Positions 16,674-29,669 of a stretch of 64,000 nt of DNA are shown here, piece after piece. The DNA is from Engraulis encrasicolus (lineage: Eukaryota > Chordata > Actinopteri > Clupeiformes > Engraulidae). Each line of letters starts with the position of its first letter. The stretch's first letter is position 1. The position numbers and the translations under genes are program-made. The notes beneath the pieces were generated by a model. It searched no databases, was not told the DNA's origin, and was given only the letters and a program-made list of their open reading frames with translations. The DNA lies in the NCBI RefSeq assembly GCF_034702125.1, contig NC_085867.1:42171483-42235482 (forward strand), written 5' to 3'.

Positions 16674-17005
16674 TTAGTCCATATCGTCAAAGTTCTGTTG
16701 TAAAAGGAAGTTTGCAGCCAAGTTCTCATTCTTCTCACAAGCGAAGTAGGCCTGAACAACAAGTCCTTCAGGGAATCCCAAGGCCTTTAGCTAGAAAAAA
16801 AAAAAACAATTAGTAGAAATCACAAAGGGCAAAATTACAGCCTTTAATCTACAGCACGATGGAGAATGATTTAAATAATTTTCATCCTCTTAACTGAGGC
16901 AAATGAATTCATTAACCAAACAGGCTGATTAATTCAATCTGTAAAATCTTTTCTTCTTATATTTCATGGGCTTTTAAGTGCCAAGTGGAGGAAGGAGGGA
17001 GGGGG

Positions 17006-17037
<32 letters not shown>

Positions 17038-17873
17038 GAGATGGGACAGGGCTGGGAAATGACCCAAGCCAGACTTGAACCCTCACATGGCACAGTGAAG
17101 CAGCGCAATTCATACCATCGCATCACATCGAGTAAAAAATGTTCTCTCAGATATAATGCGAGCATTACCCTTTCGATGGCTTCCTTTTCCTGTGGTGTGA
17201 CCTGGATGTAGTTCATATGGCCTCCGCCGGCCTCCGCCACTCCCTCTGGCCCGCCGCCGCCGCCGCCGCCCCCCTGGCCACCCTCCCCCGCCACCGGCTC
17301 GTTCAGCATCTGGATGAACTGCTCCTGGTGGCTGCTGATTTGCTGGAAAAGGCGATCGAGACAGCCGTTTAGAAGAGAGCAACATTTCGAGACAACCAAT
17401 TAGAAGAGGGGACCAAATCGAGATGACCAACAATAAATGAGGACAAGATCCAAAGATGGCCAACTAAAAGAGAGGACATTTCATGGAATTTTATCTCATT
17501 TCAATGCTGGTTATGGAGAAAAAAAAGCAACTCGACAGTTTTATGTAGGATTCTGTTTTCTGTACTGAATTAATACTAAAAATATCAATATTGTGGCCAC
17601 ATTGAACAAAATACAGTGTTGTCCTCGAAGGGCACATTTTGCCCGATTCCCGTTACTGGGCTAATGAATACCTGGAGAAGTGAGGGGTTCTCTCTCCCTA
17701 TCTGCTGCAGGAGAGCGGGGAGCAGAGAGGGGTTCTGTTGGATGATCTGCCGCATCTGCTGGAACTGGGGCTGGTTCCTCAGGAACTCCAGTGGGTTGGC
17801 TGGAAAATGTTTAAATTACAATTTAAATTATTTTGTGCATACGCATGTGAGTCAATCAATCCTTTACCTTCAG

Positions 17874-17945
<72 letters not shown>

Positions 17946-20900
17946 AGTGCCAGTGCCTTACCTCCAGAGCCAGCGGAGGGCTGCGATGGAGCTGTGCTTG
18001 TGGGAGAAGTGAGTCCTGCTGTGGGGACAGCTGTAGGGTCGACTACTGCACTCCCCACCGGGCCACCACCACCACCACCACCACCACCACCACCAGTGCC
18101 CTCTCCCTCAGCTGGGAGACCCTGCAAACATCAAGCACAAAGTGTTAAGTGGCATGGCCCTTGTGTAAATATACTGTTTTTGTATCATAGCCTCTTACTG
18201 TGAATGGGCATCTTGACGGGTCTATATTTCTATGACTTAAGTAACAGATTAAGACTTAGTGATTACAATTTTGGTGGCCAGTAGGTTTTAACAGAGACTC
18301 TGCAGTAAGGAGTTAAGATAAGAGCAGGTAAATTAAGTAGAAACAACAGGTGAGGTAGGTACCATTCATTACAACCAATCACACTCAGACTCCTCGTCTC
18401 CCTTTAGGTTCAGGCCTTGAGTCAAGCATCTTTATTCTATAACCATTAGGAGAAGGCTAAGGTTTCTGATTGTAAGTAGGTACCACAATGACACTGCAAG
18501 ATCACAATGCAAGCAGGTACTCCCAAATTAAAGAGGGTTTTCTCGCTGTATTTAGGCACTCCAGAGGCAAAACCAGAGTAACTAATCTGGAGAGAGAGAG
18601 AGGAAAAGAACTGAGTAGCACAGATGAAATTCTTATCAGGTGAACAACATAGGGACTGACGTTTCAATGGTAATACCATCTTCTTGGACTTCTTGATGAA
18701 GATGGTTTGACAATCGAAACAGTAAAAACAGTAACATGGTGAAAATGGTTTCAGTGGTAAAAGCATCTCGTCGACTTGGTCAACTCTGACGAAGTTGGTT
18801 CGACCATCGGAACGTTAGCAAGGAGGAATACTCCTTTGCTGGCCACAGTCACTACGTTTTGATCCTACATGATTTAATTCAGAATTAATAATTCAGAATT
18901 AAATAGTTCTGTGGAGTTTATTTTGACCTTTCCTTTAATTACGAATTAAGAGGTGTTAACTTGACATTTCCAAAGCGGAATTAAGCTTTATTCAGAATTA
19001 AATGGAGTTAAATCCGAATTAAATGTCTCATGTGAACGTAGCCAGTCAGTTATCTAGGAGGGTTTTGTTTCCTCACCGTGAGCAGGTACTCCACAGCTCT
19101 GTCGGGGTTGTTGAAGCTGGCCCTTAGTGCGGCCACCACCTGTTCCCTCTCGTAGCCCATCAGCATCATCTCAGTCACCATGTTCTCGTACGACTGACCC
19201 GTCACTGGGGAACACAGACACACAAGACAAACACGCAGAGAAAACATTCATTTTGTGTGGCATAAGGGCCATCAAAGTAGAGAAGTGACATGGTGGGGTG
19301 GGACAGATGTATCATAGAAAAGGACTTAATCAGGATCATACACTATATTACCAAAAGTATTCGTTCACCCATCTAAATGATCAGCATCAGGTGTCCTAAT
19401 CACTTGGCTGGGCCACAGGCGTATAAAATAAAGGACCTAGGCATGCATAGGGTATTTACAAACATTTGTGAAAGAATAGGCCACTCTCAGAAGATGTTAT
19501 ATTCAGGGGACCCACAGAAGGTGGGGTCTGTTTTTAAGGCGACTGCCTTCAATATAGGCCACAAGTGCATGGAGAAATCCTGGTTTGTGTTTATAGTACG
19601 GCCCTCTGAGGACTTTTACGGCTCTTGGGGGAATTTGAAGTGGCCCCCACGAATGAAAAAGGTTCCCCACCCCTGAATTATAGAGACACAAGAAGATTTA
19701 AATGATTCAATATTTTAAAGATTTTCCACCAACTCACCCAATGCAGATGTTGCCTCTTCAAAGATGTTTACATTTGCTGCTGGAGTACTGCAAGAAATGG
19801 CATCCAATGAGTTAACGTATAAAAAGCAATAGTTCCCTACATTTACAAGAGACAATTCTTCCATAAATAAGTCACTGTGAAGGTCAGATTAGACTTCTGC
19901 AACTGCGCTCCTCAAAAGTCGCGTGGGAGTGGCCACGAACCAACTTTGTATTCATGCATCTGCGAGATCTGCGAGGTCCGAGGTCTTGTTGCGAGCCACA
20001 TTTGAAATTGCGATTACCTTCCCTACATTGTAAGCACTGCGGTCATTATGAAGCAATGTTGCTTTCTAGCCCGTTTAGCCAGGTCTTTTCACACAAATTG
20101 CAAAGGCAAGTACTGGTATCATTATTTGACATACACAGTCTGTTTTCACGAGTAGAAAATGCAAGCATGTAAAGACAGTTGATTCTGCCGATGTGTGTTT
20201 ACATTCGGTGGAGGAAGCTACGGTAGTTAAACCTCAGGCATTGTGCCACGAGTGTTCAACTGATGCATTGTTTGTTACTTAGCTTGTAGCTTCGTGTATT
20301 TACACACATTTACACACAAGGCATTAATATAGTTTTTAACAGAATACAGCTCTGCTCTCGCAAATTACCGGCATTGCGCTGCCACAAGAACAAGGAAGTA
20401 GCGAGACAACCAATCATAGCGCCTTTTTGTCTGCGTCCTTCGCGTCCGTCCGACGGATAGTTAAATTTTTTTCGAGGCGCTCGACGATGGGAACAGAGCC
20501 TCTGGGGCGTGGACTCGCACAGACAGAAGACGGACGGACGCAGAGGCTATGCGTCCGAAGCATAAATCTAGCTTAACTGTTAGCAGGATTTCTTCATGGA
20601 ACAATTGTCTCTTGCAAATGTTACGAACTAACAGAACAGTATTACAGAACAAGATAACATAACATATTTGTCTTTTAAATGCACTACATGTGATATTTCA
20701 GATTTTCCAGTGTCCATGTCATAAAAGGAAGATTTGTGAAAAATGTATGCTGCCCGAACAGAAAAGGTCTATAACAAACAGACATTTAACGGGTTGTCCG
20801 TTTAGCACCCTGTGGGCTACGTGACACAAATTTGCCGTAGGGGATGTTCTTGACCAGGCATTCTAAACAAATGTGGGCAGCACACATGCACCCAGTAAAA

Positions 20901-23900
20901 TTACAATGCATTCTGGTTAGAATTTTTTTGGCATCACGAACATGGTGACTCCCAGTATGGTAGTTGGAAACAAAAGTGAGAATCCCAGGCCGGCTGTGGA
21001 AGAGCGAACAGGCCAGGGCTAGTCAGAGTGTTAATTCTAAAGGAGATCTCTGCAACGCAATGTAAATACATAGTATGATTTTGCATACATTACACTTCAA
21101 AAATGGCACAAATATTGCATATACATAGTGTCCTTATAAGGGCCAGATCCTAAAGGCCTAGCATACCGGGTGGGTGTGGAGGCGGGCGTGGTGCTGGCGG
21201 GCGGCTTGTCTTCGGCAGGCTTGTCCTCTTTGGAGGCACTCTCTGGGGGGTTCTCGGGGGCGGCAGCTGCTGCCGTGGCCCCGGCACTGGAGGGGGTGGT
21301 GGAGGCGGCGGCAGTGCTGGAGCTGGAGGAGCTGGAGCTAGTGACCGCCGGGGTAGCAGGGGAAGGCTGGGCTGCAACTGAGGCTGCTTTAGGCTGGGGA
21401 AGGGAAGGCAACACACCAGGCACGTTACATTTAGGGGTACGGGCACGGTTGATTCACAAAAGTCACAGTTCAGTCCATTACAGCATCAAGGCTCTGGTTT
21501 TCAGAATTGTACAGCACAAGCACTCCCCCCATAACATTATCGTCAGTAGGCCCGATAAGTCATGTGTGACAGGCTTAGTACATTACATTGCACTTAGCTG
21601 ACGCTTTCATTTATTCAAAGCGACTTACAAATATTATTTTCAGGGTATTGGTTACAGTCCCTGGAGCAATGTGGGGTTAGGTGCCTTGCTCTAGGGCACT
21701 TCAGCCATGGATGGAGAGGTCAGGGGGGATTCGAACCGGAAACCCCTAGATTGAAAGACGAACTCTCTAACCACTAGTAGTACCACATGCTATTGTATAT
21801 GGAAATGACATACTGCGCCGGGTAAGGCAATACCAGACACATGTTACATCATATTATTATTATACACTTAGCTGATACATCTCCTATATCAGGGGTATTC
21901 AATTAAATGTCAACGAGGGCCAGTTTTTCAAATTCCTTCCAGTAAAGGGGCCGAACTATACCCGTGTATTATGGTTGCCGACTGTCAATGAAAAAAATAT
22001 GGGAGATTTCATTGAAGTGGAGAAAGTTTTGCAGAAAGTTTTGCATTTCTTTGATGTAATTTCCTGCATTTCAACGTCCCGTGTCCCGTTTCAGCACGAT
22101 AACGGAACCCATACTTTTATCTCTAAATTTTGAAGAACGATTCTGTATTTCAAGGGGTTTGGGGGGGGCAGAACCTTGCTGTCCAAGGGCCGCATCTGGC
22201 CCCAGGGCCGCCATTTGAATAGCCCTGTCCTATATCACGTTTTTCAGGTACAGAGATTAGGGAGGCTGGGATACAGTAGGACTGCTTTAGGCTGGGGAAG
22301 GCAACATCAGACACATTTTGTGTTACATTATTATACACATAGCTGATGCACCGGAGTCTTGGGTAACACCAGATACAATATATTACCAAAAGCATTAGTT
22401 CACCCATCCAAATGATCAGAATCGCTCACTTGGCCTAGCCAACGCCAAAGCCTAGCCAAAAATAAAGCACCTAGGCATGCACACTAAAACATTTGTGAAA
22501 GAATGGGTCGCTCTCAGGAGCTCTGTGAATTCCAGTGGACAGAACAGTCATAGGACGCCACCTGCGCAATAAATCCAATTATAAAATTTCCTCACTCCTA
22601 CATATTCCACGTTCCACTGTCAGCTTTATTATAAGAAAACCGAAGAGTTTGGGAATAGCCACAAAGTGATAGGTCATGTATAGTGATGAGAGGGTTCAAC
22701 GGATGGACTGCTTGGAATAGAAAAAAAGTATCTCCACATGTCTACAAGACTAACTAGGAAATAGGTTCCAATGTAAAAAATCCGAGAGTATCACTTTAAA
22801 GTTTTATCTTATCTAATGACTAAATCCCAAACGACTAGACACCGCCAACCCAGCATCTACGCATCAGGTGGCAGGCTTTGAGCAAAAGACAAACAAACAA
22901 GGGTATGACAATGGTCTTGAAGAACCATTTAAAAAATAAAAAAAAACACAGCACCAGCTCCAATTTGACCTCTCTGACCGGCCACTTTTCTGTACAGAAG
23001 TGAGTTGATTAGGGGTCATGACCCTCAACAAGCCTGATGGGGTCTCTTCCTGATCCCCAGAAAACATTACATCATTTTCCATAGCATTTTTCAATTGGAG
23101 TATGTTCACAAGCCCAGCTCTTAATTAGTGCCGTACAGCTACTTAACAATCCCATCCAAGTCACCAAAAGTTTTATGTTTCATGTCTTTAAAATCACAGA
23201 CTTGACGTGAAGTACGACTGAGGTACCCTGAGCATGGTACCGCCTCGCCATTGGGTCCTGCCCCCTTGCACGGGTGAGGCATAAAATTCTATTTCGTTGT
23301 GTGCAGTGAACACTTGTGTGCTGTGTGTGCCGTGCCACAATGACAATGGGAGTTTGGAGTTCCCCAGGTGGGCTTTAAGTGAGTGTTCTTTAAAAGCTTA
23401 TGGCCAACGTTATCAAAGTTGCCAATAACCACACATTAGGTTTTGACAGCATTACCAAGAAAAGCACAGAAACTGAGCCTGAACCACACCCACCCATAAC
23501 CCCAGCCTGTCAAATAACTTAACTACTAAAATAAATAACTAAGACACATCAAAATGCCAAAAGGTGTGTATATACACACACACAAATAGTTTCAAACTAT
23601 TGTGCCATTATACACCATTTCATTATGCCATGTCAAACAGCAAGTGACGCACAAGACTAACTAGTAATCTGAACACTGACATGAACGTCACAAGACTAAC
23701 TAGTAATCTGAACACTGACATGAACGTCACAAGACTAACTAGTAATCTGAACACTGACATGAACGCACAAGACTAACTAGTAATCTGAACACTGACATGA
23801 ACGCACAAGACTAACTAGTAATCTGAACACTGACATGAACGCACAAGACTAACTAGTAATCTGAACTGTCACTGACATGAACGTCATCCATTTATCGTTT

Positions 23901-26692
23901 TGGTGAGACTTACCTTTGCTACCATGACAACCACAAAGTTCTTCTCATCTATTTTATATTCCTTCAAGGCTGTGTCATCATTAAGGATTTTACCTGTAAA
24001 GTAGAAAACAGCTTCATGAGATGTGATGAAATACAGTGTTTAAGCGCTTTAGGACGTATCCCAGGGTCCAGGGACCACAACCACGACAGGCATTCAGAGC
24101 AGAGGGGTTTTTTTTTTTGGACAAAAACACCATACAAGTGTAACTTTTTATATGGTTCAATTGAATAAATGAATGAGCTATGTCAAGACTAAACACAACC
24201 AGATACAAGTAGAAAGGAACTTCATGAGATGAGCAACGATAAAATACTGTGTTTGCTTGCTCTAGAGTCTAGCATGTCTGAAGGTGTGGGAGGCAGGACC
24301 CACAACTCTGCTGAAGGTTGCGGGCATTCTGAGTTTTTCTTTTTCTTTTGGTACAAAAACACTCTAAACATTTTATACCTTTTATGATGTAAATGTCAAT
24401 GACATAATCAAACTCTTAAGCCTGTCACAAATACTTGGGGAGCAGCACAGAAGGGTACAGATATAGCCCAACAAGTGAAGACATAGGTTGTGAAAAGCTT
24501 TGTTAAATACTCCACAGTGCAATATCTCTGGGTCACTGATAAACTTCAAAGCGTTTCGACACACTGACCTAAAATGGGATAACATGATACAATAGAAAGA
24601 AAGCCTCGTCTCACAAATGGTGCTGGCCCACAGTGTAGTTTACAACTCATGGAAAGGAGGGGTATACAAACACCCATCTTTCTAATGCTTTTACAAATAT
24701 TAACTTCACAGTGTCACTAAAATGGCATGCCATTGTTTAATAGAACGGGGGTCTACAACACAGATTCATTCCCCAGTAAGTGCAAAATGCAAGTCTGCAA
24801 GCACTTGTAAAGATCAAAAGGTCAACCAATCACACCACTGCTATACACATACCGGTACCATAAAATTGGCATGAAGTCAATGACGTTTTTTTTTTTAATC
24901 AGATGTCAGGGTGGTACAACCACAGCTAATGCCCATAAATGAATTAGTAATTGGTAATGGATGTACTGTTAATGAATATGCTTCTTAGATGACCAACTAA
25001 AAACCAAAAAATATCATTTAATCCAGACAATAGTGGCCTTAGCTGTGGTTGCACCACCCTGACGTGTGCTACTACTGAACCGTCATTGACCCCTGAGATT
25101 AAAATGTCAACCATGTGTTACCGATCACACCACTGGTATACATGCCAGAAAAGTGGCATAATGTTTATACAACTCAGTCTCTCTGTCGTATGCACCATTC
25201 AATTCAGTTTAGGACTTACATAGTGTCTGTCTAGTAGTCAAGTGAATATATCGCCACAACAACAAAAACAAACACATTACAAAGCTCACAGGGCAATGGA
25301 GCAGATACTGTACCTGCGTATATCAACTTCTGTCCCGCAACCGGGAAACCATCCTTCCCCTTCTCATTTTCTATTTTTTCCTTTAAGGCCTTTACCTGTA
25401 GGTGAGATGAGCACAGATTTAACAAACACTGCTGAAATTGTTTCTTGGGGTGAATTACAGAACCATGTGTTGTTGTCTATGCAAGTGCAAACATTTCACA
25501 ATTCCTGTCCACAACTGCACACTGTCATTACATGACGGAACGAGATGCCCATCGAACCATGCATTCCTCCCGACGAGTGGAAGGCAACCAACCTGTCAAA
25601 TATATGGCATGCTGACTTTGGACTTTAAGGCCTAGTCTACTCTCCCCTGTTAAAAATGATTACCGAGCCAATGTTGAGTGAGCCACTACTTGCAAATAAA
25701 CAGGCGAATAATAACACCATAAAGTATCGAACAACTCACATAGACCACACCAACATTGCACTTTTCTTTATCCAGTGCTGCATAGTCTGGGCATTAGTGA
25801 GTACAATTGAAATGGCTGAGTCTTGACTAGTCTAGAACTAGTGTCATTTCGAAGGCCAACAAAATTGAACTGGTGGCAATGGGTTAGCATGCATTCTTGT
25901 CAAACTTGCAAAACGGGTTGAGAAAATAATGACTTCAAAAGGACTGGCTGACAAAAGAACAACACATATAGTTCAATATCAGACTAATTGAACAAAACGT
26001 TGGGGACATATGTTTAAAACGATCTGCTGACTTTTTACTCCCCGTGACGTGATGGCAACACACCTAGCATGTTAGCCTTATCTCAATGCCCGTCGTTACC
26101 TAGCATGTCAAAAAAAAAGTTGTTAGCAATTAAGCTAACTTAGCCACAATTAGCCAAAACAACGGACTGTGTAGCTTTGGTAACGTGTGTCAACTTCACA
26201 GAGTCGGCTACTATTGAATACATTTCGAGAACAGCACCTGACATGGTCTGTCATTCTTAATGCGAAGGATGACGGTAAAAAGTTGGGAGAATAAAACATT
26301 GAGAGCTAGTTAATACAAAAGCTATCGCTCAGTATGCTAGCATTACTCAGCCTAGAGCCCACAACTCTAGCCCATCGTAACTAACCAAGTTCCAAATATT
26401 ATCCACCCAAAATCATCAAAATGGAAACGAGATTGAGACACAAGGTAGCTGAGTTTACAGGGAGGTTGAACTTTTTGACGAACTGACAAAAACATTCAAG
26501 ACGTTTAAATGAAACCTCCAAATGAAACGAAACGTTCAAATGCTGACGGTACAGCTAGTTAGCAAGCTAACTCAGCGGAGAGTCCCTCCACCCCCTTTCG
26601 ACAAATGCATGGTTTGGAGCTCTTACCGTTTCTTCTCCGTCAATGTCTATTTTAAATGTTTGCTGTTGGAGGGTTTTCAATGTGATCTGCAT
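16674..26692 (-). CDS. rad23b: UV excision repair protein RAD23 homolog B
   Basis: Ten coding exons in transcript order: 26692-26627, 25395-25314, 23993-23914, 21393-21167, 19787-19738, 19204-19077, 18121-17962, 17799-17672, 17342-17169, 16790-16674. All junctions are GT-AG and in phase; 403 aa, against 409 in human. Known role: stabilises XPC in global genome nucleotide-excision repair and ferries ubiquitinated proteins to the proteasome. Seen: the ubiquitin-like domain is residues 1-76 ([18 protein letters not shown] to VVVMVAK), exactly exons 1-3; a Ser/Ala/Pro/Thr-rich linker follows; UBA1 ([20 protein letters not shown]) is about 169-211; a Gly tract encoded by CCA repeats opens exon 7; the XPC-binding domain ([19 protein letters not shown]) is about 265-323; a second Gly tract follows; UBA2 ([20 protein letters not shown]) runs to about 400; the C-terminus is NFDDMD. 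Same strand as znf462, convergent with klf4. Confidence 0.97.
16985..17105 (-). mobile_element. tRNA-derived SINE fragment
   Basis: A (GA)n stretch followed by GGGAAATGACCCAAGCCAG and CTTGAACCC, the reverse complement of a B-box-containing SINE head like those at 36045-36420 and 63376-63772. It lies in rad23b intron 9. Confidence 0.55.
17880..17943. repeat. (GT)n microsatellite in rad23b intron 7
   Basis: About 62 bases of pure GT inside a 162-base intron (17800-17961), starting about 19 bases from the exon 7 splice donor. Confidence 0.95.
18064..18095. repeat. rad23b: Coding (CCA)n tract (poly-Gly) in rad23b exon 7
   Basis: CCA repeats on the plus strand read as GGT codons on the coding strand, giving an 11-Gly run between UBA1 and the XPC-binding domain. 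Confidence 0.9.
18852..19041. mobile_element. Palindromic AT-rich MITE, family A copy 2
   Basis: Reverse-complement relative of the element at 209-395, with ends CTACGTTTTGATC and CATGTGAACGTAG. It lies in rad23b intron 6 and ends 35 bases from the exon 6 splice donor. Confidence 0.75.
19340..19510. mobile_element. Tc1/mariner-like fragment 1
   Basis: TATATTACCAAAAGTATTCG, CAAACATTTGTGAAAGAAT and CCACTCTCAG match a common teleost Tc1-like transposon 5' region. Only the leading part remains; it lies in rad23b intron 5. Confidence 0.65.
21578..21785 (-). mobile_element. tRNA-derived SINE, TACATTACATT-tailed family, copy 1
   Basis: Begins TACATTACATTGCACTTAGC, carries AAGCGACTTACA, and ends with GGATTCGAACC, the reverse complement of a tRNA B box. 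The SINE therefore reads on the minus strand. Relatives in the same orientation are at 40476-40652 and 43201-43428. In rad23b intron 3. Confidence 0.75.
21890..22227. mobile_element. hAT-type MITE with perfect 8-bp target duplication
   Basis: 338 bp with ends CAGGGGTATTCAA and TTGAATAGCCCTG. The octamer TCCTATAT is present directly on both sides (21882-21889 and 22228-22235). No coding capacity. In rad23b intron 3. Confidence 0.9.
22375..22725 (+). pseudogene. Tc1/mariner-like transposon remnant with transposase HTH region
   Basis: Starts TATATTACCAAAAGCATT and continues CATTTGTGAAAGAATGGG and CGCTCTCAGGAGCTC. Around 22595-22650 one frame reads [16 protein letters not shown], typical of the helix-turn-helix of Tc1-like transposases. 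The frame breaks soon after and no DDE catalytic part remains. In rad23b intron 3. Confidence 0.7.
23212..23385 (+). mobile_element. 5'-truncated SINE, TTTCGTTGTGTGCAGTG family
   Basis: Shares GACTGAGGTACCCT, TTGCACGGGTGA and the tail ATTTCGTTGTGTGCAGTGAA with the fuller copy at 48017-48305. The tRNA-like head is missing. In rad23b intron 3. Confidence 0.7.
23647..23885. repeat. 38-bp minisatellite next to rad23b exon 3
   Basis: Six tandem units of about 38 bp, each containing CACAAGACTAACTAGTAATC and GAACACTGACATGAAC. The last unit has a short GTCA insertion. It ends about 30 bases from the exon 3 donor. Confidence 0.95.
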
Positions 26693-26900
26693 TGTGGCGA
26701 AAAGATCTAAAATACAGTCTACAGTCTATTCCGACCCTCGTTTCTCTTCAAAGCGCTTGGCGAAGATTCCTGGCTAATTTTGCTAGCTCATTACAGTCTG
26801 CCTGCCGCCATTACGCTTTCGCTTTTGCAGCGCATAAACAAACCAGGCAACCTTGCCCCCTCACCAACTACACATGCGCAATGATTCCACGTGGGTCAGA
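26693..26900 (-). promoter_or_regulatory. rad23b 5' UTR and TATA-less promoter region
   Basis: Sequence just upstream of the rad23b start codon, which lies in the context CGCCACAATGC. No TATA box is visible near the expected position, and CpG-containing stretches such as GCGCATG occur. No transcript evidence is available. Confidence 0.35.
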
Positions 26901-27199
26901 CGCACTGCCGCCTGCCTCACCAGATTCACCACAGATTTGCCATCTCATGGTGGGTAAAATACTAAAATTAGTCTTTTTTTAAAGCCTATTTGGCAAACTG
27001 TATTGCATAGGCCTAACAGCACTACAAACTTTTTGGTGGAAAAATTACAGTACTCCTCTATGAAGTGAATAAAATGACACTTGATTCTATCCTAATGATC
27101 CTCCAATAATTTAACAGTTTATTAGGCTAAATAGTCGTTTTCCACTCTGGTGAATTTTAAATTCATTTTAAAGAGGTTTATAAGTACATTTGATGATGT

Positions 27200-27912
27200 T
27201 TTGTTTGGTTCCATAGACTTCTATTGCTACGCCTATTTAATGTGGCTACTCTGTTAAACTAGGAAAATAGGCACATAGCCTACAGGTAGGCTTAGAGAAA
27301 AAAATGTAGGCCTACTCTCATATTTTACCAGGGCTCAACTACATATTTTCTTAAATTAATTGGACTATTCCTTTAATGTGTTATTGTGAAATGTGAACTT
27401 GGATAAGTAGGCCAATAGCTGGAGTGATGGTTAGCAGAGGAGGGCCTCACCCATCAGAAGTCTGGCACTAATCTTCACACCATCCACCAAGCTGAAACAA
27501 AGATTAAATAAAAATGTAAACCAAACTGGAGAGAAGAGAGGCCTGCTTCGGTTAAGTCAAAGTGAACCTGGCCATCAATTCCTTTTGATTAGGACACATC
27601 TGGAGATCTGCAATTGGATCTGACTGGAAGAGTAACACTGAAGACTACAACAGCACTCTGGAGCGTGATAAATATGGACCAATCATGGCATCTTTTGTGT
27701 GAAATCAAAGAAGGCATCCTCATATGACAAGGCATTCCCCACAAAATGTGTTGTGAGGTGCTCAGCTCCTTCATTTTCCCTTGGGGCACAGGTGTAGGTT
27801 TGACTTAGGTGGTGGGGACATTCGGCAAAGTGTCCGGTTATGTTATTTTTGCATTATGTTTGTGAAAAAATGGTAAATATAATAACAGAAATAAGAAAAC
27901 CAAAAGGCAGTT
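27200..27912. other. Intergenic sequence between rad23b and znf462
   Basis: No recognisable gene or clear element ends. The distribution of short ORFs is what random sequence would give. Confidence 0.4.
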
Positions 27913-27918
27913 TTGCTA

Positions 27919-27985
27919 TACACACACACACGTGTGTGTGTGTCTTTGTGTGTGTGTGTGTGTGTGTGCGCGCATGTGTGTGTGT
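27919..27985. repeat. (CA)n/(GT)n palindromic microsatellite
   Basis: ACACACACACACGTGTGTGTGT switches from CA to GT at a central CGTG, making a self-complementary tract, followed by more GT and CGCG units. Confidence 0.85.
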
Positions 27986-27989
27986 GGTG

Positions 27990-28141
27990 TCAATCGCCTA
28001 GAAGCACAAAATCCCGCCCAATTCTATTGATATCTATAGCAAAAATTGGGCGGGTTTTTCTGCTAAATGCAATTTTTACCAGCACACAGCCATCCTAAGC
28101 AGCCCAATTGGGCGGGAAATAGCCCAATCTGGCAACACTGC
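27990..28141. mobile_element. Diverged CAGTGTTGCCAGAT-family MITE
   Basis: Ends with CAATCTGGCAACACTG and contains CCCGCCCAATT repeats, like the element at 13961-14166. The left end is eroded. Confidence 0.55.
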
Positions 28142-28544
28142 TTTTGAGATCAACCTGGCTCGTCCACAACACTTTTTCACAAACCTAATGCAAAAGTAGA
28201 TTTAATGTCCCCACCCCTTTCCAAGCCAAACCTACACCTTTGTTTGAGTGTGACCTTTGTGACCACAAATGTTCAATAGCACTTGAAATCCAACAAAATA
28301 AAGAATTATATTGGAAGATACACAAAAAATCATCAGTAGGGAGAGAAAATAGGTACATGCCATGAGTACACATTACACAGTACACAATTTTTCAGGGCCG
28401 CTTGTGAGCAGGTGCCACTGAAATCATATTTTTTGCCGGTCGGTCTCTCTGGATATGTCCAGAAAATCCAATCTCTGAAACCGGGCTGTCATTGAAGTTT
28501 GTCTTCAATATATTGCCAATTTTTTATTCAAAAGTCTTTTTTTT

Positions 28545-28670
28545 CATTTGCAATTGGGATATTGAATAGGGGGAAACCCCCCAAAATGTCGCTTCTCACC
28601 TATTTGACGGTAGGGAAATGTTTTCTCCACGGAGGCGGGACAGTACCAGGTCAAGAGGCCAGGAGAGGCT
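28545..28670 (+). repeat. Dispersed repeat, family H copy 2
   Basis: Shares TCATTTGCAATTGGGAT and GTTTTCTCCACGGAGG with 14640-14760. Confidence 0.5.
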
Positions 28671-28743
28671 GGAAATGACAGGAGGATTGACTTCAATGAA
28701 TAATGAGCAATGTTAAATGCTGAATTGGCTGTCAAAGATAACA

Positions 28744-28872
<129 letters not shown>

Positions 28873-29669
28873 CTCTGCAGCGTAACTGATCTCTCAACAG
28901 AGCAACATGGCGCTCCCATGAGGTCACGAGTTGTCTGACAGCTCCTGTGAAGTTGGGAGCCTCTGAGATAACTTCTGATCCGGCACGTCTTCCAGATATT
29001 TTTATAGATGATGTTAGACCTGTGAAATCAGCACTCGAAAAAGAGCATTTGGGTCTCTGTGAAACCATCAGTATGAAGGACTTTGATAGGAAGATCAAAT
29101 ATGTGACCATTAAAACATCGGGCAGGGGGTTATTTTTCCTCACATGAAAGAGAAAATGCTGTTGAAACTCTTAATATATTCTGGACCTTCTTCTAAAATT
29201 GCCTCAAAACACTGATTGTGGCCAATTTAAACATTTACGTTGTATTTTATCTTGGTTTGGGATGTTGCTCAGGTGCAGCTGCTGTGAATGTGCTCTGATA
29301 TACCTGTACCTTCAGTCACTCAAACCTGATAAGTATTCTATGACCTCCAAACAGGTTAAAAAGCATGTGAATAGCAGCGTAACTCACATTTTCATAACCT
29401 GCCTGACTCTGTTAATTCCACGACTCTTCTTCACTTACCTGTAGCTTTTTAAAAAAAAAATGTTTTACCTCGAGCGGAGGATGTTGTGAAGTCAGGATTA
29501 CCCTACAGGACTGTGCCAAGAGGACTTGTACACAAGCTGTAACTCAGAGTCCAGGGGAGGTCTAACAGGACCAGTAGTCATTGAAATACAAGTAGATATG
29601 TCAGTGTTGATACGTCGATGGGACCTCAAAAAAACAACCACTGTTATACATAGGATGGATGGTCCCAGT

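Noticed and set aside
23647..23885. Regular repeats resembling a CRISPR array
   Set aside because: The units are contiguous tandem copies without unique spacers, in a vertebrate intron: a minisatellite.
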